Below are positions 33,601-52,165 of a stretch of 64,000 nucleotides of DNA, piece after piece. Below the pieces are notes generated by a model. The model was not told the origin of the DNA and searched no databases. It was given only the letters and a program-made list of their open reading frames with translations. Within the stretch, counting starts at the first letter, position 1. Each line of letters begins with the position of its first letter. Made by a program: the position numbers and the translations under genes. Source of the stretch: Phoebastria nigripes (taxonomy: Eukaryota > Chordata > Aves > Procellariiformes > Diomedeidae); assembly GCA_035582835.1 (NCBI GenBank), contig JAYKAV010003266.1:2351783-2415782 (forward strand), in the 5' to 3' direction.

Positions 33601-36600
33601 TATCAGACTTTCAGTTCCCAAGGAGTGGTTGCACTGCTCTTGAAGAGCAGAGCATCACCGTCAGACCAGAAACAAACCCACCAGGAGCGGCGTGGCCGAT
33701 CCAGCCCATTATAAGGCAGCCAACACTACATAAAAATCCTGTTTCTGCCTCCCAGCACACCCCATCGGTCAGCGCCCCTGGTGCTGCTGCCCTCAGACAG
33801 TAACACCAAGAACCACTGCCAGATTTTCATCTTCCTCTTTAGAAAGCCCAGTCAGCGCTCACTCAACAGAAGCTCTGTCTGTGGTTGAAGCCGCACGTTT
33901 CCGACAGCCCGGTGTGGGGCAGCGAGCCCCGACTGGGCTCCATGGCACAGGACCGGTGGACGGGGACAACCCACTGCGGCCGGCGAAGTCCAGGCTTGCC
34001 TAACCGCGCCGCCACGCAGGCAGGGGTTTTCATGATGAAACTGGCTGAGCCGCAGCAGATGAATCACTGCCAGCGAGTGCCGGAGCAGGCGCATTGGCAA
34101 TCATCCCCGCTGCCAGCGGCATGGCGTTTGCAAGGTGCTGCAGCACAGGCAGTCACTCACTTCTTCCACTTTTTTTTCCCCATCGGAGAGAATCCCAGCT
34201 CGCGGGAAGATGCAACACCCAGCCAGCAAAAAGAGAGTGTGGACGCTGGGTTTGCACAGGGAAAAAGTTAGTGGTTTCACAAGTGCTTTAGTTTAATTGC
34301 TGCAACTTGTGCACAAGCACACGTGCACGTGGACAAAACTCCTGAGGACTCCAGAAGTGCCCAAGCATCAGCTGCTCCCCGGTACATAAGCAAGTTTCAC
34401 TTCAAATAAAGAACGTGCCAAGAGCAGCAACACATGAGAGCATCTGCTGCCTGAAGGAGCCATTTCTTCTGCTTTTTCTTTTTTCTCTTTAGAAACTTTC
34501 CTGAAAGCCATTAAGTACCCTGGTGCTGGACAGTATGTACTGGCTGTCAAGAAAGCAATTAATCTTCTTAGTCATCTCCTGCTGTCCAGCACGGGGAGGG
34601 CAGATGAGCTGATCCCAGCTGAACTGGTGGAAGCGTCTCCTGAACGCAGCAGGGCAGACACAGGCATCTCCTCTTGTGAGCTGGGCATGAGGAACCAAAC
34701 CCCACTGGCCTCTCTCTTGTAACAGGACAAAAATGCGTCTCTTGGCACGAGGAAGACAAGCACCTTCTCTGGGACCCTTCAGCCTCCCGAGGTGCCATGA
34801 GGACCAGGGACTCAGCTTTTAGTGATACGAGGGACTTTAAGCACTAAAGGGGCAAAGTCAAAACAAGTAAACTCTGTTTTAACTATTTGTAAATTGCAAA
34901 AGCTTTCAGAACTTTCCTGATTTCAGTTGTGGTTATAGTTAACGCTTGTTATTTAATTTTAACTGTACCACTCAGCCCCACGCAGCTCATGCCTCTCTGC
35001 GTCCTAGATTTTAGCAGCACGTGACTGAAATTGGGGCTTTTGTCATGAAAGAGGTCAGGTAGAGCAGTGAAAACAGGGCGGCGTGCCCCGGCTGGGCACA
35101 CGCTTTACCCAAGGGGAGCGGGGGGAAGCGGGCACAGCCCTGGCTTCGCAGGCTGCCACTTTCTCATCTCAGCTGTGCCTGGGTGACAAGAGCCTGACTA
35201 ACACCAGGTGCAGGAGGGTGCGGGATTACTAAAGCCGCGAGTGTGATGCCACCGGCGCCCCGCTCACCGCAGCAGCGCTTTTGGTGCTCGGGGGCCATGT
35301 TTCTGAGAAGGACTCGTCTCCATCTCCCAGGGCTAGTGTCCCATGGACCTGCCGGGGCACGGCCGGAGGGCAGGACACCAGCCCCGAGCATCCCTTCAAG
35401 CCCGGGGACCCGGCACATCCCACCCCTCCCCGTGGGGCTCCACTTTCAGTATTTCAGCAAGAGAAATCTAAGCCCGATGCCTATTCATCTGTGCTCTGGC
35501 TTTACCCGTAAGGTGGAGGAGCAGCAGCTCCGGCTGCCTCATAGCGAGAGGCATGCAGAGGCATGCACGTTTTGTCCCACGGCATGGGGTCTGGCACACA
35601 TGGGGCGGCGGGGGCTGCCCTGCCCTGCTCCCGGCATTGCCAGGAGCCTTTTTGGTCTCAGCATCGGTGGGGGTGGCAAGCGGGGCTCCCACAGGGATTG
35701 CACGTGAGGCTGCTGAGCGGGTGCTCTTGCTTTCAAGAAGCAGCAACAGCTGCTCGGCGAGGGCAGGCAGGTGCTGGCAGCGCTGGTCCTGCTGCACCCT
35801 TCTCTGGGGACAGAGCCCAGAGCACCGCACGCTGCAGGGTGGGAACCCCACAAAGCTACAGGTTATATAGGAACAGGCCTCGCTCCTCTAGGAAGTCAAA
35901 CAACTGTTCAGCTGTCACTTTGTCCCCTGCAAAAGCCCAACCATCAGTTTTCTGCAGGTTTTAAAGTTTGAGGGCAGGTTATTCGGGAGGAAGGATTTCA
36001 CCAGCTGCCCCAACATCAATGTTTCTTCTCTCCTCTAACACTGCACAGCAGAGTTTGTCCTAGCCCTTTTCTGAGCTCTGCAGGTTCCTGTCACAAACTC
36101 ATCTACTCTCCAACAGCATGGGAAGATGCAAGGCAAATAATAGAAAAAAAAGAAGTGTAGGTTAACACACCCCTTCAAAAAAAAGCCCTTAACAACAAAC
36201 AAGCATACTGATCGTTGGTCAGGACGTACCCGGCCATTTCCACCCTGCTTCACCAGTTGCTGTTTACCAGTAAGGGTCCAGCGTTCCAGTGCAGAGCTTC
36301 AGGAGCCACCCACCTCCCTCTCCAGGTGCAGCACCAGGACAGCGATGGGAAGCCGGAGCCGAGCAGCCCCACAGCTGCACCCCACGCTCCCCGTCACCGA
36401 ATCTCCTGGGTTATGCACACAGCCGGTGGTGATGGGCGTCCCGGCGGGATGCATTCGAGGCGGGTGGAAGGGATTCAGCCCCGGCACACAAACCCGGAGG
36501 AAGCATTGCACCATTTCCGCTGCTGCCGCAGACACTGTTTAGAGCAGAAAGTGAATTACAAACAAAACTGATAAAAGGGGCTACGGGGTAAGCAAAGCCA

Positions 36601-38819
36601 AGCAATTCCCCCAGTTGCACCTGCAGCTGGTGAATGGGGGTTGTGTGGGACTGTGGAGACATTTGGGAGTGCACGGGCTGGTTCTCAGAAAGGTGCCTGG
36701 TTTCAGCGAAGCTCCTTTCCCATGCGGCGTGCTGGGCTCTGCCGCCAGCCGAGCCCCCGGCGTGCCCCACCGCCTGCCGAGGAGCCGAGCACCTTCTGCC
36801 TGCGTCTCCTCCACACGCAAGCAGTTTCGCAATGACAAGGACTGGTTACCCTCAGCAATACAGCGACCCACGGCAGGCTGGAGAAGCAGCCACCTAACAG
36901 GAACAGCAGCCGCTTGCTTTCCCCTTTGCGCTGAATCGCCTTATCCTGATACGTCCTGAGGCTTTGGGGAGGATTCAGCTCCTGATATTGAAACTCAGCC
37001 CCAGAGTGGTTCACAAGATGCCTGCAGAGTGTGAAGCAGCAGACTAACAATGTGATGCCAGAGAGATGCACCAACCCCATGACATTTTTGGGTCCTATCC
37101 CAACTGGCAATCTATTAATTTGTGAAAGAGCACGGTACAGATGCACTGACTCACTCTTGGGACTATTAGATGATGATGCAGAGGAAGGAAAGGAATTTGT
37201 TGAATTGGTTCCCATCCATGCCAGCTCTTTGGCTGCTTAAATCAGAGCGCTTCCCTGGCTTTCTGATGGAGGAGGAGCTGGAGATCCCAGCCCACAATGT
37301 AGGTAGAAATCCTCAGTTGGATAGGAGTGGCAATTCAGCGGTTTAACCCAGCCAGTTCTCATTTTCCACCTCTGCCTTCTGTGATCTGTTGCTTTTTGCC
37401 TCTTGGCAGGGTCTCTCCACCATTTCATCACACCCTGAAGCAACAAAATATTCTTCTTTGCTCCAGACACTGGAGCTGGACTACGAGGTTCCTTTCCTGG
37501 CAGTAATGCCAAATTTCTTCTTCCCTGAGCTGAAACTTCATTTCCTGAATCTGTTGCAATCCTGACCCCAGCTGCTGTGACCAGCACATCTTGCACACCC
37601 CCTCCATAACCTGCTCACAGCTTCCCAAAGCTGGGTCAGCCAGAGTTGCTCTGATTTTCAGAGCAGCGAGGAACAGCTTTGCCTCTCCTGGTTGGAAAAG
37701 GTGCTGCAAAAGTCTAGAGCAGGATTCCTGTGGGCCTGTTCTAACCTAACAGGACAATTTCTGGAGAGCACCTTACTGTTAGTGAAAAACACGTTTTGGC
37801 CCTGGGCACCTTACTTTTACAGCTGGGTTTAAATTGTCAGCTATCCCTGCCTGTCATTTTACAGTCAGCTCCAGCAAGCCCTCAGCAGAATCCCTCTAAC
37901 CCCAGGTTCAAGCAAGCCTGATGCTAACAGGTCCTTTACTAATCTGGCATTTTTGGGCATTAAGCAGTTTACCTGTGCCAGCACGCTTCGTCCCAAGCTC
38001 CGCAGCAGGAAATCCTGACAGCCCTCTGATATGCCTGATCCCAATTCTTAGAAAAATAAAACCATCACCTGATTTTTCAGAGAAAGTTCTGCTTTTTTAA
38101 ATTGTACAGCTTACCATCAGCTGTACCTGGGGTACAAACCGACCTAGGACAGAAATGCAACCTAAGTCAAAGCCTACTTGGCCAACAGAAAATTGCAGTT
38201 AGCTTCCATTAGATTTAGAGAGGGCTTGCAAGTACTGATAGCCCATGCATGGAAAAACATCTACTCTCAATCATAATCCTTTTCATTAGAAAAGTAAGGG
38301 CACTAGCAAACCAGCAATGATGCACAACTGCTTAGTACTCCTCTAGTCTCAATTGCACAACGTGCCTTCCTCTCCCGCACATTCACAAGGGCCCTGAGGA
38401 CAGTTTGTCCTTCTGGGGTTGTCCAGGGTTGACCAAGACTGTGGGAGTGCAGCAAACCACCGCTGCACCCATGCCTCGAGGAGGGGGAGATGCAGTGCTG
38501 TCAGCTACCCGGGCCTCGCCTCGGTCCTTGCAAGAGCAGGAGCTACTTCTCGCATTGACAGACTAGGAAACAGAGATCTTTGTGATTCATCTCTCAGGTA
38601 GTAGCAAACACTGATGATCTACCTGGAGCAGAGCCAGACTTTTGATCAAAACCAATCCCCTCGATAGTGAGAAATATATTTTTTTTTCCTTAGCAGGAAG
38701 TTTGCTACTAAAAATAAGAAGGTGGGGTGAGGAGAGAGGGTTTATTTTCCTACTAACTACTAAAAATTAAAAATGTTGCGGTGAATATTTCACATATTCC
38801 TTCAGAGTCAGCAGGTCAC

Positions 38820-38890
38820 ACGTACAGTCCCTTGATTTTGTGTGAAGTGTTGGGCGGCTACGTCATAGCACAGACGTACATGGATTACGT
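38820..38890. promoter_or_regulatory. Cluster of four ACGT core motifs
   Basis: ACGT occurs at 38820, 38860, 38874 and 38887. The second lies in TACGTCA, one mismatch from a cyclic-AMP response element. The last three are spaced 14 and 13 bases apart. Such clustering could mark a bZIP-bound element, but this is inference. Confidence 0.3.
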
Positions 38891-41800
38891 GGTGGACGAG
38901 GATGATAAAAGGTTACATTAAATCTAAATTAAAGTTGAATTCTGCAGCTTCAGCTCCAAAGCAAGACACAACCATTGGCACAAACCACATCCCTTCAGCG
39001 CCTACAGCAGCACGGGATGCAGTTGGATACCCGAGAGCTTTCATTTGCAATTGTGAAAGTACGCTCGTCAGACGGGAGGGTTGTGTTTCGTTCAGGGCAC
39101 CCAGCCTGGCGGCGCAGGGGAAAGGGAGGGCTGCGTGAGTGAGCATCAGCTCAGCTGGGGCTCCCCGGAGGCGAAGGTCAGCCCTCCTGACCAGCTCTGT
39201 CTCAGCGCTCCCTGGATACGAGGTATGGAGAGGAACCTGCCCAAAGGCTCTCCAAGCCTGGGTCCAAGCCAAGGCTCCCTAGGATGTGGCTAAGACGAAG
39301 CCAGCCCAGTGCCAGCATCACAGGAGTGAGGGCAAAGTCAGAGGTCCCACAACAGCACAGGGCATAACAAGGAAAGAGGCATCAAGGAGTTCAGTCATAA
39401 CCCGAATGTGTAAGAGGACAATGGTCCTGAACGCTCCCAGAAGACCTTAAATGAAGTTCAGAGGCAAGTCCTGGATGGTGGGAAACCTCAAGGAAGGAAG
39501 CTGCATGCTGCTTTTGTCTTTTTGCTAGGGCCCAGGCATCTTCTGTGTCTAGAGCTACAAAACACAGCCTTCGAAGCCCAGGGATGCCCTTTGCAGTCTC
39601 TCTGTGACATTTCTCCAAAGCTGAAGACAAACCCAGGGCAATGGGAGAGCAGTCTTTCTTTGGAGGAGGACTGTACGAGCAGACACCGGGGAGGGTGTCC
39701 AGCTGTGGGTCCTGGTTCTGGGAAGGAGTAAGAGCAATGTCCAAAGAGCCTGCTGCGGCCGAAAGAAGGGACACTGAGGCACGCTTCGGTGGAAGCTGAG
39801 CCAGCTGGTCCCTCGTGCTGGGCTGGGGGGAAGCATTCCTGCCCACGCTGCCAAGGCACCGGCACACCAGAGCAGCCTCTGTTCACCATTGTCACCCAAA
39901 AGCACTGACAGTCGTCACCAGGGTCCAGATGGTGGGTGTGGGATCTTGCTGTCTGCACCACCACTCCTGGTTTCCAGTTAGGCTTGAAGTATTTTCAAAA
40001 AGAGTTAGCAAGAGAGACTCTCACATGCTTGTCTCATTGCCCTTTATCTTGGTGGCTCATCTTCAGCTTCTAGTTGAAATCAGCCACCTATGTCTTCTTT
40101 TAAGGCGAAGCAAAGGTCAGGATGAACCAGGTGACATCAGTACAGGTGTACAGAGATTGCAGTGTTGTTATTTACCAGCTGGAGCTACCGAGGAGGAATT
40201 AAGACCTTCACAAATTGGGTTCTGGTCAACTTCCTCCTCTTTCCAAATAACTTCTCGTTTCAGAGCATCTCCACGGCAAAAAGTGGGAAAAGAAAAAAGC
40301 CTTATTCAGAGCTCCCGTCTCCCCCTGGCACACGAGCTGGCAGAGTTGCTCGGATTCACAGCAGCCGGTGCCCTGGGCCTCCCATCAGCCGCCCCATCGT
40401 TGCAGCATCCTCCCTCCCCAAGGGAGCTCTCTTGGCTGCAGAGACAAACCGCAGATTCCCCAGGGGAGGAAGCTCTGATGCGACAAAGCCCAGGGGAAGC
40501 AGAGCAGCTTACCTGCTTTTCCCCGTACGGATGCACCCTCTTTGCCATCCCAGCAGTGACTGATGCTCACAGCGCGGGAGCCTCCAAGCCGGGGCTGGCA
40601 CAAGCAGCGAAGGGGCTGCAAAACCCCATCTGCTAAACGGGGCCGAGGGAACTGGAAATATCGCTGTGAAACGACAACAGTGGTAGTACTTAGCTGGCTC
40701 ACAAGGTAACACGGGATCCATCCGTATCAGAAGGCTCAGATATATCCTGTGTGAGGAACTAACCCTGCTGCAAAGCGCTGGAGAGTGTGGGATACCTGTA
40801 TCGTGGGTATGGAGGGCCATGGGGGGCACACACACCCGTGGGGGGGGACATTGGGTGCTCATAAATGCAAACCTGCTTCACTGGCCCCAGCTCTGCCCAG
40901 AGCATCCTCGTGCTGCCCCTGCCCCATGTCCCCAGGTTTCTGTACTCTGCTCCCACTGCAGCTGGCAGGGCTTGCAAAGAGTCATGGCCACCATCTCTCA
41001 CATGTCCCAGATCAGTGCCTTATTCAAAGATTTTATATCCTGGCTCCCCTTTGAGTGTTTTTCCCAAGCACAATGCGTAGCATCAGTCTCGTCTCCCCCA
41101 GACAAAGCTGGATTCCTTCACGCTGCTTTTTTCATCCTCACCTGACACTGGTGAGCAAACGGCACCGAGCATTCCCCCAGCTCACAGCTGCCCTTTCCTC
41201 TCTTCTTCAGCCTATTTATTTACAGCGCCTTGTGAACAAATCTGTTTAAAAATTTTGCTTTCAAACCTGAAGCAACAAAATTTTGCCCTGCATGAGTAAG
41301 ACTCTGTTCTCACCCAACGCCCACACTGACCCAGCTATTCCTTATAGTATCAACAGCTTTACAGAAAACAGACCTCTGTTTTTATCCACCTAGACAGACA
41401 CTATGAAAGCGGTGACAGAAAGAAAGAGTCTGGTGTGCTGCGGTGAGCACACGGCCCCTCCAAAGAGAGATTTCTGCTGGGGAGGGAGGGAGAAGTGGTG
41501 GGTGGAGGGGGGTGACACCATGCCCACCCCTTCCTCTCCCAAAGCTGGGAGCAGGGACACGTGGGAGAGCCCGGGGAGCTGCGGCACGGCCACCCCCGGG
41601 AGACCCGCTCTCCGCTGCCAGCTCCAATGCCAACGCCAAAACGGGGGGGCTTGTGCAGCCCTGGGAGCAATCCCCCACCCCGGGCAGCTGGGTGGCCGTC
41701 GGTGCCCGCTCCGCTCTGCTCTCCCCAAACACAGACAGAAAACATTTCAAGCCACAAATCTTCCACAAAGTTGAGATTTGTATCAGTAAGCACCGTGATT

Positions 41801-43541
41801 TCCAGAACAGGCTCTTGGTAATAAAGGAAACCCGAACCTCAGCCCCCCGCCCCCCGAGACAAGGTCAGGGTTTTGTTACCAGGATTACGTTTGTTTATAA
41901 AATCTCTTTTTTCCAAAACGTTGAACCTGCGCAAGCCTGTCAGAGCGAACGCCGGCTGCGGGCTGAGCCCCTGGAAAAATCTGCCTGTGCTTCACACCTC
42001 TCAGTGCTGTGCATATTTGTACAGTCCACGTTTCCGCTTCAGTAGGGTGAACAGCATCGTGCAAACGGACATGATTTACTGTTAGGGTTTTAGGTATTAG
42101 CTCACTGTTTTGGAACTTGGCAGCTAAAGAAACCACTCCTCCCTGCTTGGCTTTTGCAAGTGGGATTGGAGGAGGTCGCCGAAGCTCCTCTTCTCGTCCG
42201 TCTCCAGCTCCCATCTCGCAGCACCTTTGTGGGATTTGACTTCTTTCCTTCCTGCCCAGTCGCACAGCAGCAGCCCGCAGCAGCACTTCTCGGAGCAGCC
42301 CGCGTACCTGCCAGGAACAGGACAAATGCTCCTGAGCCTTCCCTGCTCGACTGCCACACGTTCGGTGCCACCACTGCTCACACCCCCGGCGTTAAAACAC
42401 CTTCTTAAGCAACAGCAGCCACGTGCCATCCTGCACCCTCCATCCACGAGGCACAGCCTTGCAGTTAAGGCAAAGAAGGCACTTTGGTTTTGGGGTGCTG
42501 TGCCAGCCGCTCAGCACAGCACACAGACCCCACAGCTCCAGCCTCTCCTGCCTCCGTTACACCCGCAGGGGCGAGGGGAGATGACACCTCGACAGCCCAG
42601 CCTGCTTTACAGCCCCCAGCCTGTAACTGCAGCTCAGCGTCATTTACACCTTGAAAGACACCACACACGATTCCAGCCTGATTTCTTCCCCCACCCGTTG
42701 GACAGCGAGGGAGCATCTGGAGGCACCCGGGTCCGGGGCCCATCGGCCGCAGAGCTGGACGTGGCACTGCCTAAACGGGACCAGGCTGCTCTGCCAGAAA
42801 AGCCACTGTGGGGCTTGTTCTGCCCTGTCCTGCCCGCAGGCAGTTGGGGGCCATCACGGTGGTCACAGCATAAAAATCTCAGGGACAGAGCACCAGGGGT
42901 GACACGGGATGCTTGAGGTGAGGGGTCCCACAGGGCTGGGCTGGGGCCACCGGTGCACCCCATGTCCCACTGATTACACGGGCAAACTTGCACTAACCCT
43001 AGCTCTTCTAAACCTGCACAAGGACAGCACAAGGTCAGGTTTTGCAAATGCGTTAAAAGCACCATAAAGAGATGCAGCCTGCCAGGCTTTTCCAAGACAA
43101 CTCAAATGTTTCCTCCTGACAGATACAACATCAAGCCGCTTGCCAGAGACTGGCGTGTAAAAAGTGCTTGTTTAAGCATTTATAAGGGCAAAGGGGCGGG
43201 TTTGCATCAGGCAGAGGCAGCTCAGCTCAGGAGCCCGGCATCTCTGAGTTCCACTTTCAGCCTCTCACATTACACTTCGTGCAAACGCCGCTGCATGGTG
43301 GTAGCGTTTTGCTAACTTATTGAAAAGACAAAAGCTTTTCAGTCAGTGCATCTCCAAACCACAACATGTGCCGACAGTTTTACTGCGCTGCCGGCGCACC
43401 ACCACGGCTGGAAGCAGCCATGTGGGACCTGCAGAGCCGCCACGGGGAAACTCCCTCTGAGCTGCTGCTGCTCCTGCACGCATCCCTCCTGCCAGCACCC
43501 TACGCCGGGCTCAGCTAAACCCCACATGCAACACAGAGTGA

Positions 43542-43554
43542 GGGGGGGGGGGGG
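43542..43554 (+). repeat. Poly(G) tract
   Basis: Thirteen consecutive G residues, followed by an A-rich stretch. It may be variable in length or mis-called in assemblies. Confidence 0.85.
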
Positions 43555-45217
43555 AAAATAGAAAAAACAACCCAGTTTAGCAAGAAACAGCAAGCCCCTG
43601 GCAAACCTAGCGTTTCAAGGTCACCAGGAGTTGAGGCACATGGAGAAACTCAGAGCTCCTGGGGTCAGAAGACTTGCAAGAAAGGAGTGGAGACATGTAC
43701 TGCCCCGGGACCCGCAGCTGCTGGGTGAGGCTGAAGCTCCGGGTCCTTTCGGGGGTCGATGCTGTCCCCTCCCCACCACCACCTGCACACTGGTTCCTGT
43801 CCCTGTGCCCCAAATCTGCCCTGCATAAGCTGGAGGGAAACTTTTTAACAGCAGCAGCAAGAGGTCACAACACTGACTTCAGGGGAGAGACACTTAAAGC
43901 AAAGGCATGAAGGAAAACGTGATAGGACCTACAGAAAAGGTCTGTCCGTCCGAAGCAGCTATCCTGCACCATGGGCAGGGGCTGCACAGACTGGCAGGGC
44001 AAGCAGGTCTTACCTGGGCCAATACGGGACCCTCCCAGGCTAAGAAATGCTCGAAGTGACAGCTTTGATGAGCTGCTCAGAACTGGGGAGATGCTGGGGA
44101 AGCCCCCAGGACCAGCCCCACTCTGCTGTTAGCAGCGGGGGTCCTGCATGAGCAGCCGAACACAGCCTTGGGGTCTGATGCAGCACTCCAAACCCTTTGG
44201 CATGGGAATGAGCTTTGGACCCGATTCAGGCTGAATTTTGCCCAAATGTAGATTGAAAATACCTCTGGGTGCTCCTGCAGGTGGGGAGAGGAAAGCCTAT
44301 CGCATCCCATCCATCCCATTAAACCCGACAAGAGGCAGCATTAGGTGAGAGCCGGGGCTGAAGATTCAGTTTGAGCAAAGGAGCCCCCCATAGCCGGGGG
44401 GGCCATCAGAGCACCCCCTCCAGCTCACCACGGCTGGTCCAAAACCTCCATTGTCTGCACCACGGCCTGGCTGCAGCCGACCTGCCTTACAGGGTGCACG
44501 TCCCACCCCACATTTCTATATCCCCGAAAGACCCAGAGGCACCTGGGGCACCGGGACCCTTTCCAGCAGGGGAGGAAAGGCTGGGAAGCCCCCCCCGCTA
44601 CCCTCCCCACGGCCCCAGCCCCAGCACTTACTGCCCCATCCCAGGACATGCTGGGCAGAACCGCCAGCCGCTTCGCCCCAGGGATCTTGTGTAGTTCCAA
44701 GGTACCTGGGTGCCGCAGGCAAAGCAAAAACCTGCAGCCGGGTCAGCAGAGAGGTTTCGGCAGCTCTGGCAGCAGCAGCAGCGCAAGGCTCGTTCTGCCA
44801 GCGCTGTTGGAAAACACAGCTCCATCCATCAGAGCAAAAAGAAAAGTAACCCGGCTCCAAGTGTTAAATAATGAAACAAATAATCAGATAAAGCCCTTTG
44901 TATCACACGCTCGGAGCCTTCCTGCTCTGCGGTTTGGCAAAGCTCGTGGGCAGCACTCCTGTACTCCCACCCGCCCAGCGCTCAGCTCAGGGGCTGCAAA
45001 CTCACCCGGGGGGATGCTCGGGGGTCCCCAGCCTGGGGCTCAGAGCCCGGCCTGAGCCCCCCAGGGAAAAGCCTCACATGTGGGAAGCAGAAGAGTGATG
45101 GTTTGGAGTCAAATGACTCAACAGGACCCATCCGAGTCCCTCTGCAGCCCCCGCTGCTGTACCTGCACACCCCCACGCTGCCCACCCCAGCAGCCCCTCC
45201 ACTGCTTCTTCACCCCC

Positions 45218-45239
45218 AGGAGGAGGAGGAGGAGGAGGA
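45218..45239 (+). repeat. (AGG)n microsatellite
   Basis: About seven uninterrupted AGG units. It gives rise to a glutamate or arginine run in overlapping frames, which are not genes. Confidence 0.85.
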
Positions 45240-45829
45240 AGGCATCTGGGGATCTCACCACTTCCTCCTCTCCCGCAGATGCTGTGACCCAGCGCGGGAA
45301 TGAGCAGCAGCAGCTCCCAGCGGCCTCGCAGCCGTAAACCCCGGTGCAGCACCCGCTGCGCACCCCGGGGCTGCCATCACGGAGGTGACAGCGGGGACCG
45401 GGCAGGGCCACTGGCAGTCCCAGTCCCCAGGGCCACGCGTGCCCCAGTGCCCGCAGCCGGGCCGCGATGCCGGATGCGCAGTTCCCCCTGCTGGCACCCG
45501 GGCGCAGCACCCACGGCCCCACGTCCCGTGTCCCATGTCCCCAAAGCCCCAGCCTGGGAGGAAGCACACACGCCGGGGAGGAAACCCCATTGGCAGCAGC
45601 CAGGACAGACCCGTCCACAAGATCTCAAGCGACTGTCCCCAAGCAAAGGGATTCTGCAAAGACAGAAATGCTGCATCCCCAGAGAACAACCTGGGGGAGC
45701 TCAGCCTCTTCGGTGGAAAAAAGAGCAATTTCAAGACATCAGGAGAGCGGCCGCCCAGCCTGGAGCACTGGGGTGTTTCTTTGCAGCCACGCAAGCAAGG
45801 AGGAGAGACTGGGTGACGCATTAAGTGTC

Positions 45830-45835
45830 TTTAAT
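45830..45835 (-). terminator. MAPKAPK2: MAPKAPK2 polyadenylation signal ATTAAA
   Basis: Minus-strand ATTAAA (TTTAAT on the plus strand), the only AATAAA/ATTAAA seen in the 1.4 kb downstream of the stop. Confidence 0.55.
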
Positions 45836-46054
45836 CCAAAGGACTGAAGAGCAGACCGGGAAGATTAGTATAAGCCAACAGACAAAAACCAAACAAACAA
45901 ACAAAACAAAACAAAAAAAAAAGGATAAAAACCGGTTTTTAAAACAAATTAAAATTCCATACAGTGTCTAAAAGATCACCTAAAAACTAAACATTGCCTT
46001 AAAAAAATTTTTTTCCCCATTCGAACACATTTAACGCAGTGAAACATTGTGACA

Positions 46055-46075
46055 AATAATAATAATAATAATAAT
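46055..46075 (-). repeat. (AAT)7 microsatellite in MAPKAPK2 3' UTR
   Basis: Seven perfect AAT units on the plus strand, read as ATT in the MAPKAPK2 transcript, giving an AU-only stretch of 21 bases without ATTTA pentamers. Confidence 0.85.
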
Positions 46076-47237
46076 TCATGGACTAAAGACTTCAGAGCAG
46101 CCATCCTGCTCCTGGGAGCAGAGGATCGCTCCCAGTCCCTGGGGAGCCGGCGGCAGGAGCAGCCCCCCGGCAGGAGCCACGCCGGAGGGGCAGCACGACC
46201 CCCAGCCCCGGCCAGGGAGGGGGCAGTGCTGCCGTCCCAGCTCAAGCTACAGCCCCACGCCATCTCCACCCCCTCCCCATGCCACCCGCTTTTCCCCAGG
46301 GACCCCCAGGACAGCATCTTCCCCGGAGCTGGGGGCTGCGGGAGCGGGCGGAGGCGGCGGGGAAGCATCTTTTCCCCACATCCCCGCAGAGCGGGGGGAC
46401 GCGGGGGGCACTGGCCTCCTGCTCACACCTCGGCCCCCCCGTCCACCCCTGAGGTCAGAACTGGATTCCAGGCACAGATACAGGCTGCGGTGGCCACAGC
46501 GGGGGGGGGGAGACACGAGCAGCTCCGCGCCCACGGACACGACACACACCCCACGCACAGACAGACAGCGACACAGACGGCGCTCGCGGGGAGCCCTGCG
46601 CGCCGCTGGGTAGAGTCAAGGCTTCCAGGTCAGGGAGGGGTTTGGGGGGTGTTTTTGGCTACCATGCTTTAAAAGCAGCAGTGTTGCAGGCCAGCGAAGA
46701 AGCAGAGTGTCCACGGGGACCCCCCACGCCAGCCCTGCCACGCACAGCAGGACGGGGGAGAAGGCAGCTCTCCTTCCCCATCCCCCCCGACCCACTCCCA
46801 AGCCCGAAGCCCATCTCTAGCCAGCATCCACACAGGGAACACGCTGTCTGGGTTTCAGCTCTACAGTAGTTTTTAAAAAATATTTATATGTCATATACCC
46901 TAAAAAGGTCACCACAGGAATTTCCATGTCTTTGGAAGGAAGGAAAAAAAAGAAAAATCAAAACTGTTTCACAAAAGAAAAAAAAAAATCCAATTATCAG
47001 CGGCGTTCACCTACAGGACAAAACCCCCGGCCGCAGCGTGTGGATCGCACGGGGGGATCTTACCGCCTGCTCCGGAAAGGTCAGAAACACAGGTGAGTAG
47101 CTAAAAATAACTAGTCTGGTATAAATGTCTGAATTCCATGCGCATGATATAACAGTCTGTCTCTTTTTGTCTTTTTTCTTAAAAAATATATATATATAGT
47201 TATTGCTTTCTCAAGGGCTGGAGGGCGCGGGGCACCC

Positions 47238-52165
<4,928 letters not shown>

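Larger units (their letters stand above)
30670..45810. other. IL10-MAPKAPK2 intergenic; no recognised gene
   Basis: About 15 kb lying between the 3' ends of two convergent genes. Long frames (up to 273 codons at 39815-40636) are overlapped by open frames on the other strand and show no domain. Points of note are a minus-strand frame at 37428-37709, an ACGT-motif cluster at 38820-38890, a 13-base G run at 43542-43554 and a GGA repeat at 45218-45239. Confidence 0.55.
45815..47237 (-). other. MAPKAPK2: MAPKAPK2 3' UTR
   Basis: From the stop codon to the first minus-strand poly(A)-type hexamer, about 1.4 kb. It contains an ATT repeat (46055-46075) and an A/C-rich stretch (45885-45922 on the plus strand). 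No other gene frame is supported here; the 207-codon plus-strand frame at 46049-46672 is low-complexity. Confidence 0.65.

Noticed and set aside
39815..40636. The longest open frame in the window (273 codons, plus strand)
   Set aside because: It is overlapped by 158- and 116-codon frames on the other strand, has no domain or homologue I recognise, and shows the composition of GC-rich non-coding DNA.
45118..45847. Several 126-188 codon frames on both strands near the AGG repeat
   Set aside because: All are mutually overlapping, proline/arginine-rich and end near the MAPKAPK2 poly(A) site; no family is recognised.
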